From: Chloroflexota bacterium
GTDB lineage: Bacteria; Chloroflexota; Anaerolineae; UBA4142; SHND01
NCBI GenBank assembly: GCA_004295045.1
Contig: SHND01000030.1
Span: forward strand, 46,223 to 110,222
Direction: 5' to 3'
DNA: 64,000 nucleotides
Both the position numbers and the translations under genes were made by a program. The notes beneath the pieces were generated by a model. It searched no databases. It was not told the DNA's origin and saw nothing but the letters and a program-made list of their open reading frames with translations. Positions within the stretch are counted from its first letter, which is position 1, and each line of letters begins with the position of its first letter. Positions 29,501 through 35,572 of this stretch are shown here, in pieces.

Positions 29501-31156
29501 GTGATACCCTTTCAAGGTCATCCAATGCCCGCTGCGCCGTTTCCACGTCTCGAGCAGCGCGTGCGACAGCAGCGGCAGCGCGCCGGGTTCATCGCCGACA
29601 TCGCGCAAAATCAAATCCACCAGCCCCGGTTCAAATTCCCAACTTCCTTGGTTCGCAGGTTCCTCGATGGCGCGGCGCAATTCTTCCGCGTTCATCGGAC
29701 CGATGTATTCCTGCTGTTTCGCTACCAAATCGCGCAGTTCGGGATATTCCGCGAGATGCGCATAAAAGTCCGCGCGAATCGTCAAGACAAGTGTCAAGTC
29801 CGTCGTCTGTCGCCTGTCGTCTGTCGTCTGTGACAGCGCGTTCACCAAATTATCAATGAACTGCTCGCGTTCCAATTCATCGTGACAGAGCGTGAACAAT
29901 TCTTCAAATTGGTCAACGACGAGAAGAAAACGACGACGGACAGCGGACAGCGGACGAGGGTCTTGCAGACTGTCGTCTGTGGTCAGTCGTCGCAAGTAAA
30001 GGCGCAGCGAACGCGGCTCGCGCGCGAGATCGTCCATCAATTGCGCGGTCATGGTCAACGATTGATCCCGCGTCAACACCGTCGCCAATGCTTCCAACGG
30101 ATGCGCCGTTGGCGTCATCACAAAAACGCGCCAATCATTCGTCGTCCGCCGTCCGTCGTCCGTCGTCGCGCGCAGCGCCGGCACAAGTCCCGCCCTCACC
30201 ACCGACGATTTGCCGCTGCCCGACGCGCCGACGACAACCGCGAGAAAACGCTGCTGTTCCAGCTCGCGCGCGATTTTGGAGACGAGTTGCTCGCGTCCGA
30301 AAAATAAATTCGCGTCTGGCTCATCAAAAAAATCCAAACCTTTGAACGGCGGTTCGCCGGGCGCGGGTGGTTCGTCATACAGTGCCTGCTTGCTGCCGAC
30401 CACGATGCGCGGCGCGTTCAAACTGACATGCGTAATTGGGACACCGCGCATTGTATTCTCGTACAGCGCGCGCGTTTCATCGGAAGGTTCAATGCCCAAT
30501 TCTTGGCTCAGCACTTTGGCACACCGTTCGTACGTCGCCGCGCATTGGGCGCGGTCGCCGAACATCGCGTACGCAAGCATGAGCGCGCGGTACGCCGCTT
30601 CGGGCGTCTGCCCCAACGCAATCCATTTTTCCGACCAGTGAACGGCGGTTTGCCAATGTTGCCCCGCAATCAATTGCTCCAACAGTTCGCGCATCCGCGT
30701 TTCATAGATTGCTTGCACGCGGTCGCGTTCGGGCGCGACCCAATCGTCGTAAAAGCCGGGCAAGAGTTCGCCGCGATACAAGGCGACGCGTCCGATTAGG
30801 TCACCGACAGAATCATCGGGCGCAGGCGCGCGTTCCAACTGCGCGACGTCGAGCCAATAGTCCGCGTTCGGATTGAATTGAATCGCAAATTCTTCAGCGA
30901 GAAAGTATTCGGCGGGAAGCGTTTGAATCGCGCCCAACGCTTTACGCAGCCGCCACAGTTCGTGCCGAAGGTTGTGGCGTGCATTTTCATCCGACAATTC
31001 GGGCCACAACATGCCCGCTAATTTTTCGCGTCGATGGGGGGTACCGACATTGAGGATGAGAAACGCAAAAAGGGATTGCGCCGCGCGCGCGGGGATGACG
31101 ACGCGTTTGCCCTCAATGTGGATTCCGAACTGACCCAGAAGCCAGACCTGCAGCAT
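26552..31156 (-). CDS. SARP-type regulator fused to nSTAND ATPase and WD40 propellers
   Basis: A 1534-aa multidomain protein. Order: winged-helix OmpR/SARP DNA-binding domain (about 1-95, LQVWLLGQFGIHIEGKRVVI), bacterial transcriptional activator domain (100-245), nSTAND1-type ATPase with P-loop VVVGASGSGKSSVV near residue 310 and FLLVVDQFEELFTL, LVLTIRADFYAHL further on, an Ala/Glu/Gln-rich coiled coil around 725-775, one transmembrane helix near 775-797 (ALFLVGALGLALVLAGIALF), a second coiled coil and at least twelve WD40 repeats from about 890 to 1510 (for example FSPDGTRLATNSADGTIRVW). Such STAND proteins are switch-like signal receptors; here DNA binding and a membrane helix occur in one chain. 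Three heptamer-repeat tracts lie in frame inside the ATPase region. AGGAGG precedes the ATG by 5 nt. Confidence 0.88.
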   Translation of the reverse strand: MLQVWLLGQFGIHIEGKRVVIPARAAQSLFAFLILNVGTPHRREKLAGMLWPELSDENARHNLRHELWRLRKALGAIQTLPAEYFLAEEFAIQFNPNADYWLDVAQLERAPAPDDSVGDLIGRVALYRGELLPGFYDDWVAPERDRVQAIYETRMRELLEQLIAGQHWQTAVHWSEKWIALGQTPEAAYRALMLAYAMFGDRAQCAATYERCAKVLSQELGIEPSDETRALYENTMRGVPITHVSLNAPRIVVGSKQALYDEPPAPGEPPFKGLDFFDEPDANLFFGREQLVSKIARELEQQRFLAVVVGASGSGKSSVVRAGLVPALRATTDDGRRTTNDWRVFVMTPTAHPLEALATVLTRDQSLTMTAQLMDDLAREPRSLRLYLRRLTTDDSLQDPRPLSAVRRRFLLVVDQFEELFTLCHDELEREQFIDNLVNALSQTTDDRRQTTDLTLVLTIRADFYAHLAEYPELRDLVAKQQEYIGPMNAEELRRAIEEPANQGSWEFEPGLVDLILRDVGDEPGALPLLSHALLETWKRRSGHWMTLKGYHDAGGVRGAIAHTAETTYQQLSPEQQTIARNIFLRLTELGEGTEDTRRRAEFGELEIYPEPGRGNGDQERGQVRQVLTLLADARLITTSEHSAEVAHEALIREWPRLREWLNDDREGLMLHRHLIEATHEWELMERDASVLYRGARLAQAQEFAASYPNALNAGERAFLETSKEQETREERARDEQQQRELAQAQKLAEEQEQRANVETKRAEEQTRANKRLRQRALFLVGALGLALVLAGIALFLGDTANRNARAAAQNAAQAESHASAAETERLNAEKEKRAATARELAAAAVANLEVDPERSILLALQAVAATNAQDHRILPEAYDALNRAVQSSRVKHTLTGHEASPQHTAFSPDGTRLATNSADGTIRVWDVKSGQQLLQLPITKEFFDRLFFSKDGSQLATVDVADEQSLAVKIFDLRTGNVTKKTPLPISPKQWIVSAVNPDWKRVAVFTSETSTPQAEDVITKNGKVTVWDIESGELLETFETGSSGGYDVAYSSDGAQIATAMSDGTAQVWNAQTGALVTKLVGHDGPVIGIAYSGDGTRIATGSQDQTARVWDAKTGKEIFKLTGTNGYIYEVSFSRDSSRLLTVSADHNGKVWDMNTGKELMTLPGHTAFIYHGTLASDGLLAATTSLDGTIRIWDLTPSHQFLTIPTTGPLSSVDWSIGYLVYSPNGKQLATGLRDGRVKVWDATNGQEIFTFDGHTGPVHRVAFSPDGFHLASASSDGTAKEWDLVAGKEAMSFAVQNGAAISLSYSPDGKRIAAGDGGGIIHIWDTNSGKELTSLGTLKTNPVFGVAFSPDGKELAASFRDGTVTNWDLATGKQFFVFNKLNEGVFTVAFSPDGSRIAFASDPIGSQVLDAKTGQVIYLVGGTRNAANQIVYSPDGKLLATAQLGENGAKLWDAATGAEVLTLTGNPIFTHSIAFSPDGSRLAVATDEDIRVLLIRADDLIALAKTRATRSLTPEECRRYLHAQECPKE
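29798..29832. repeat. Five heptamer units inside the nSTAND coding region
   Basis: On the plus strand: GTCCGTC GTCTGTC GCCTGTC GTCTGTC GTCTGTG. In the gene this encodes QTTDDRRQTTD, a stretch not expected in the ATPase fold. Confidence 0.7.
29934..29991. repeat. Heptamer inverted-repeat tract inside the nSTAND coding region
   Basis: Plus strand 5' arm CGACGGA CAGCGGA CAGCGGA, 3' arm GACTGTC GTCTGTG GTCAGTC. The arms are complementary, so this has the same hairpin layout as the operon spacers. It encodes the segment TTDDSLQDPRPLSAV. Confidence 0.65.
30141..30168. repeat. Four heptamer units inside the nSTAND coding region
   Basis: Plus strand GTCGTCC GCCGTCC GTCGTCC GTCGTCG, encoding TTDDGRRTTND about 13-23 residues after the P-loop helix. 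It is a third tract of the same type within 370 bp. Confidence 0.7.
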
Positions 31157-31207
31157 CGTAACCTCCTATGGTGCAAGGGGAATCAAAAAGGCAACCGGAT
31201 ACTCCAT

Positions 31208-31236
31208 GATATACCACATACGCGTGTCCACTTCAA
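31208..31236 (-). promoter_or_regulatory. Probable promoter of the SARP-nSTAND gene
   Basis: On the minus strand TTGAAG, 17 bp, TATATC; expected start near 31200, giving a leader of about 44 nt that carries AGGAGG. Confidence 0.5.
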
Positions 31237-31358
31237 TACCACAGAATCGCGTATTTTTCGTCTATTTTTGAATTTCGTTGCGTTAGAGACGAGAAATAGA
31301 CGCCATTGCGTTATTCTATGGCAACAGTTCGAGATGGGTTCTCTCGAACACGGAGGTC

Positions 31359-32357
31359 ATGGTGAAGAATAAACGTTTCTTTTTAGCCGTGTTATGGCTT
31401 GGGCTAATTTTAGCGAGTCTTTTGGTGAGCAGCCAATCTGCTTTCGCTGATGACAAACCCAATAAAGAAATCATCGTTACGCCCATTGCCTCGGGGCTGT
31501 CCGTCTTTTTGCTGGGAAGCACGGTGGGACCGGATGGCGCACTGTATGTCCCCGATGGGAACGAAGGCATGATCTGGCGCGTTGACCCAGCAACTGGCGC
31601 TGTTTCGCTCTTTGCCAGCGGTTTGCCAAAAGCTATATGGCGGGGCGACCAAGGGGGACCGGGAGATGTTGCCTTTGTTGGCGACACTGCTTATGCCATG
31701 GTTACATTGGTGGCGGATGACATTGGCGGCTCAGACGTTGTCGGCATCTACCGCATAGATGGACCCACCAGTTATACAATTATCGCAGATATAGGCAAAT
31801 GGTCTACGGAGAATCCACCGGATTCGCCGTTTTTCGTTCCAACCGGCGCACAAATTTCGATGCAGACTTACAAAGGTGGGCTCTTGGTCGTTGATGGACA
31901 CCACAATCGCATCCTTCGGGTCAGTGTCAAAGGCAAGATTTCCGAGCTGGCAGCATTTCCGGATATCGTTCCAACCGGAACTGATATTCAGGGTAAAAAG
32001 ATTTATTTGGCACAGGCGGGACCAATCCCTCACGATCCATCAATGGGTAAGGTATTGGTTCTCAAGCCGAAATCCTATAAACCAACCGAAGTTGCATCGG
32101 GATTGAGACTGCTCGTTGACGTCGAGTTTGGGTCTGGGCGCTCGCTCTACGCGCTCTCGCATGGGGAATGGAATGGGGCGTTTGAAGGCTCGACGGCGTT
32201 TCCAAATACTGGCGCGCTCGCCCGCGTTGACGATGACGAGTTTGAAATTCTTGTGGATCATCTCAACCAACCAACTTCGCTCGAGTTCATTGGCGACACT
32301 GCCTATGTGACGCTTTTAAACGGCACGATTCTCAAGATTGAGAATCTGCCAAAATAA
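31359..32357 (+). CDS. Secreted ScyD/ScyE family beta-propeller protein
   Basis: A 332-aa exported protein. Signal peptide: FFLAVLWLGLILASLLVSSQSAFA, cleavage expected after AFA. The mature part has propeller-like repeats with the ScyD/ScyE pattern: GPDGALYVPDGNEGMIWRVD, PTGAQISMQTYKGGLLVVDG and PTSLEFIGDTAYVTLLNGTI. ScyD/ScyE proteins are named from the scytonemin cluster of cyanobacteria, but the family is broad and the role here is unknown. GGAGG lies only 2 nt before ATG 31359 and 5 nt before GTG 31362, so GTG may be the true start. It is divergent from the large regulator. Confidence 0.8.
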   Translation: MVKNKRFFLAVLWLGLILASLLVSSQSAFADDKPNKEIIVTPIASGLSVFLLGSTVGPDGALYVPDGNEGMIWRVDPATGAVSLFASGLPKAIWRGDQGGPGDVAFVGDTAYAMVTLVADDIGGSDVVGIYRIDGPTSYTIIADIGKWSTENPPDSPFFVPTGAQISMQTYKGGLLVVDGHHNRILRVSVKGKISELAAFPDIVPTGTDIQGKKIYLAQAGPIPHDPSMGKVLVLKPKSYKPTEVASGLRLLVDVEFGSGRSLYALSHGEWNGAFEGSTAFPNTGALARVDDDEFEILVDHLNQPTSLEFIGDTAYVTLLNGTILKIENLPK

Positions 32358-32421
32358 TATGTAATCTTGTGGAATATACAACAATCTGAGCAAAAGCAAC
32401 CGCCTGAAAACTGCCTCTCAA

Positions 32422-32814
32422 ATGGATGGACAGAACGGCAGCCGCCGGATCGTAATGAGCGCCCTAGTGAAAGGCACCGCGACCGGTAACGCCGGGAACA
32501 GCTACAAGTTCATGTACGAAAATAATGTGACTCTGGATTTTGACGGTTCGATCGTTCACGTCAAGATGAAGGATACCTTCAGTTTGAAAGGCGGTGCCGT
32601 CAATTACACGACCAGTTTCAACTGGCACTGGGCGTATCCTGCCAGCAGAATTCAAGTGGTTGAGGTAGTAAACGACAGGCAGACGGTGGACCTCGCGGTT
32701 GACCCCTTCCCATTTGCAACGAACGATGGTGTGAATGAGAGTCCAAACATCGTCCCGGGTTCGTGGCACAGGTTGAGCACACGCGGCGATCCGTGGAATT
32801 GCGATCCGCTTTGA
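32422..32814 (+). CDS. Hypothetical protein, possibly truncated at the N-terminus
   Basis: A 130-aa frame with protein-like composition (SYKFMYENNVTLDFDGSIVH, SFNWHWAYPASRIQVVEVV, PFPFATNDGVNESPN). No Shine-Dalgarno precedes the ATG, and the frame is open back to 32359, so the start is uncertain and the gene may be a fragment. Beta-strand-rich; no family recognised. An attC-like sequence follows it, so it may be a gene cassette. Confidence 0.4.
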   Translation: MDGQNGSRRIVMSALVKGTATGNAGNSYKFMYENNVTLDFDGSIVHVKMKDTFSLKGGAVNYTTSFNWHWAYPASRIQVVEVVNDRQTVDLAVDPFPFATNDGVNESPNIVPGSWHRLSTRGDPWNCDPL

Positions 32815-32875
32815 TGCACGTTTTGAAAATCTGGATGCAGATTACACAGGCTGCCGCCGCACAACAAGCGATTGT

Positions 32876-32939
32876 AGCCAACTCGGTCTTGCTCGCTGGC
32901 GCGGCTTGACCTCGCGGCTGATTCGCGACGCCGTTAGTC
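32876..32939 (+). other. Weak attC-like site
   Basis: AGCCAAC at 32876-32882 and GTTAGTC at 32933-32939 are spaced like the outer boxes of an integron attC. The left box departs from RYYYAAC at one position and the inner stem is not convincing. Confidence 0.3.
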
Positions 32940-32996
32940 ATTAGAGAGATCGCTGCCCCATTCGGACCAATTAAGTCAAAACAACAGGAGAATGCA

Positions 32997-33317
32997 ATGA
33001 GTATCGACTTCGCACAGGTTCACATCGACTTTCACACATTCAATCCACAAGGAAGGAATGAAGAACAGCGTTTTTTCGGCGAACATACATTTGGGCGTAG
33101 AGTTCGGAAGGCGACTGCAGCTATTAATGGTTTCGAACTCTATTTTACTCAAGGCGATCATAATGTTCGCAATATTTTAGTGGGCTGTGACGCCATCATT
33201 GATGACGCTGCAAATGGAACCGTCACTGCAAGGATCAAACTGAAGTTCGCGGATCAGAACTACGACGACCCTGTTGACGGTTGGGTTACAGTGGTGCTCT
33301 TTGTCGAGGTGGATTGA
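32997..33317 (+). CDS. Hypothetical protein, beta-rich
   Basis: A 106-aa protein with AGGAG 6 nt before the ATG. Predicted beta-sandwich character: FGRRVRKATAAINGFELYFT, RNILVGCDAIIDDAANGTVT and DGWVTVVLFVEVD. No signal peptide. Not recognised with confidence; small carbohydrate-binding folds have a similar strand pattern, but I cannot support that assignment. It lies between two attC-like sites and may be a cassette gene. Confidence 0.58.
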   Translation: MSIDFAQVHIDFHTFNPQGRNEEQRFFGEHTFGRRVRKATAAINGFELYFTQGDHNVRNILVGCDAIIDDAANGTVTARIKLKFADQNYDDPVDGWVTVVLFVEVD

Positions 33318-33435
33318 CGGATGATAGGAGTTTCTTGCGATAAGGGCCATCAAACCACCGCTTACAAGTTGACGCTCACTGCACTCAAGGGCTGAAGCCA
33401 AGGTGGCCGCGGATTATGAGTTGGAGGATTATGAC

Positions 33436-34596
33436 GTGAGGCTCTCCTTTTTCTTTCCAGAGTCTCGAGCAATGAGACGAAGGTCACGCGCGCTACTATC
33501 GTGGTTTCAGGTGAGCTGTGTAATTGCTTTCGTGCTTGGACTTTCAGGATGTGGGTCAGGGCTCAGCAACGTCGCGAGATTGGGTGCTGACAGTATCCCG
33601 CGCGAAAAAGCGTCGACTTTCCTCTGTGGCAACTGGAGGAAACCAACCCCCGGACCCGGAGCAACACCCACACCCGGAGGGTGCACGCACAGAGCACCGC
33701 ATGGTGGCGAGGCCTTCGAGGTCGTTGAGGTGCGAGGCTGGATTACATGGGGGGCATCTAGCTCAAACAACGCGGATCCTGATTACCACTACGACATCCG
33801 CCTTGACCCCGATAATCCCCCACGGCTGCTGACTGGACCACATGCCGAGGACATTATACCGCTGAGCCTTATCCTTCATCCGGAAAATGTCATTGAGGCT
33901 GCCGAAGATGACACCATCTATGAGCGACGCGAAAAGCTCAGGCAGTTCAGGCATCCAGATAATAGTGATGTTTACGTGGGGAACAACCTCAAAATTGAAA
34001 TCCATTGGTGGGACAAGACGCGCTGGGGAGCAGTGCCACGTGACTGGGTCGAGGCTGACGACGTCGACGGAGATCCGAACATTCATTGGCCGTTCCATCC
34101 GCAACGCCCTCTCGATTTTCAGCCGGGCGAGATCCATGAGGGGGACTATGTCCGCATGGTGGGGACGCTCTGGGAAGACGAGCCGCATAACCACGGCCGC
34201 TGTTGGGATGATGAGGATGAGGGGGGGCATGGGTGGTTCGAGCTTCACCCCGTCGATTTCATGGCCAAGTTTAATGATTTCGCCCCGAATCCTCCCCAGA
34301 GTACGGCCCAAGTGATTGCCGCCTGTAGAGCTCGTGAAGTTGAGGTCGACCTCCGCCCTCCGAGTCCGCAGCCAGCAGGAACAGTCCCGCGCTTTGAAGA
34401 GATCCTTAGAGTCAACGAGGGGACCACACGTCGCATTACGACGCATTCTGACCATATCACGGTGCATCTGGACGTTAGGGACAGGTTTTGGGGATACTAC
34501 CGTGTATATTGGGGTAGTCCTCTCCCTTCCCCGCCCACGTCCACGCCATCAACTGAGGAACCATGTCGGCCAAGGCAGAGTAGGTCTTGTCCATAA
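33436..34596 (+). CDS. Hypothetical lipoprotein
   Basis: A 386-aa protein of unknown function. Signal with lipobox: MRRRSRALLSWFQVSCVIAF then VLGLSGC. A short Pro/Gly/Thr linker (KPTPGPGATPTPGG) precedes a His- and Asp-rich globular domain (DYHYDIRLDPDNPP, IEIHWWDKTRWG, WEDEPHNHGRCWDDEDEGG) that could bind metal. GGAGG lies 8 nt before the GTG at 33436; an ATG at 33472 is an alternative that gives a more standard signal peptide. Codon use differs from the neighbouring core genes. An attC-like site follows, which fits horizontal acquisition. Confidence 0.65.
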   Translation: MRLSFFFPESRAMRRRSRALLSWFQVSCVIAFVLGLSGCGSGLSNVARLGADSIPREKASTFLCGNWRKPTPGPGATPTPGGCTHRAPHGGEAFEVVEVRGWITWGASSSNNADPDYHYDIRLDPDNPPRLLTGPHAEDIIPLSLILHPENVIEAAEDDTIYERREKLRQFRHPDNSDVYVGNNLKIEIHWWDKTRWGAVPRDWVEADDVDGDPNIHWPFHPQRPLDFQPGEIHEGDYVRMVGTLWEDEPHNHGRCWDDEDEGGHGWFELHPVDFMAKFNDFAPNPPQSTAQVIAACRAREVEVDLRPPSPQPAGTVPRFEEILRVNEGTTRRITTHSDHITVHLDVRDRFWGYYRVYWGSPLPSPPTSTPSTEEPCRPRQSRSCP

Positions 34597-34720
34597 AGCA
34601 ATTACGGCGGTGTCAGGCATGGGTAGCTCCATTCCAGCGCGATTTTTGAGCGAGCCAGATAGGTGGGCAAGAGCGCAGCGTTGCCTACCAAAATCGACCA
34701 AAAATCGCATCAACTTGGAC

Positions 34721-34770
34721 TGCTAACTACACTGCGCTTCGTTGGCAGCCGGTTATGCAAGCCGTTAGCC
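34721..34770 (+). other. Probable attC integron recombination site
   Basis: TGCTAAC at 34721-34727 and GTTAGCC at 34764-34770 are reverse complements at 6 of 7 positions, 50 bp overall. It lies after one gene and before the ribosome site of the next, where an attC belongs. The inner stem is short. Confidence 0.45.
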
Positions 34771-34837
34771 TGGATGGAGCAAAGCAGGATCCAGGAATCA
34801 GCTGTTTAGCCAATGGCGTATATGAAGGAGGATCAAC

Positions 34838-35464
34838 ATGGCAAATCATAAGATCGAGAAATTAGAGATTCATCCATTGATAAAGGCGCAGGAACCGAAG
34901 GGCGAACCTACCATAGAATTTCGTGGCTTCGTTGGCACCGGAGACGACGGGACACTCCGGTTATATATGGATCTGAGCATGTCCTCATATATCGATATTC
35001 CCAAAGAAGGCCTTGTATACGTTGAAAAGGATTCTTCTGGTGAAACTGGAAAGGTGCGCGCCTTTGTGCACACTGATCAGAAAGTTCGAGAGGTAAATAA
35101 ACGCACCGTCATCGCATGGGCGAGTGCGTTATCCGCGACTGCTTTCCCTACTACGGACCGTTTTCCACTGCCGGAACTTGGGGGTCTCATAGGTTGCTAT
35201 AATCGCTGCGAAGCGATTTTTGCTAACCAAGCAGCCGATATCCTGCAAAAGAGAAGCCGTGCCTTGTTAGTATGTAGTCAATACGGTACTAGTAGTATTC
35301 AATGCCAACAAGCCAATGCTGAGGCAATCGACTCTGAAAATAGAGCTGTGGGTGCCTTACATCAGTGCATTGAACAGTGTCGATTGAATGCACCTCGTCT
35401 GTTTCCTTTTTCACCTCCTGTAGGGGAAATTGTCGCAAGTATCGTCAAGAAATATTTGGGTTGA
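34838..35464 (+). CDS. Hypothetical cassette protein with a Cys-rich C-terminal half
   Basis: A 208-aa protein with GGAGG 6 nt before the ATG. The N-terminal part looks like a small beta domain (EPTIEFRGFVGTGDDG, LVYVEKDSSGETGKVRAF). The C-terminal half is helical with paired cysteines: IGCYNRCEAIF, LVCSQYG, SIQCQQA and HQCIEQCRL, which suggests a CX3C-type helical hairpin. No family recognised. It ends 4 nt before a well-formed attC and so is best read as an integron gene cassette. Confidence 0.65.
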   Translation: MANHKIEKLEIHPLIKAQEPKGEPTIEFRGFVGTGDDGTLRLYMDLSMSSYIDIPKEGLVYVEKDSSGETGKVRAFVHTDQKVREVNKRTVIAWASALSATAFPTTDRFPLPELGGLIGCYNRCEAIFANQAADILQKRSRALLVCSQYGTSSIQCQQANAEAIDSENRAVGALHQCIEQCRLNAPRLFPFSPPVGEIVASIVKKYLG

Positions 35465-35468
35465 TTAT

Positions 35469-35533
35469 GCCTAACTCGGCGCTACACCGGAACGCTCCCT
35501 TCGGTCGCGCCTGGTGAGCTTGGGGCGTTAGTC
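35469..35533 (+). other. attC integron recombination site
   Basis: R'' box GCCTAAC (35469-35475) and R' box GTTAGTC (35527-35533), 65 bp apart end to end. The inner arms GCTACACCGGAACGC and GCGCCTGGTGAGC pair with extrahelical A bases, the hallmark of a folded attC bottom strand. It lies between two gene cassettes. Confidence 0.75.
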
Positions 35534-35572
35534 CGCCTATGCTATCGTTCTTGCAAAAGGAGGTCTTTTAAC

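Noticed and set aside
29051..29833. A 260-codon plus-strand frame inside the nSTAND gene
   Set aside because: Antisense shadow; lacks a ribosome site and recognisable domains.
33356..33400. A further attC between the 106-aa and 386-aa genes
   Set aside because: No GTTRRRY and RYYYAAC pair at suitable spacing could be found.
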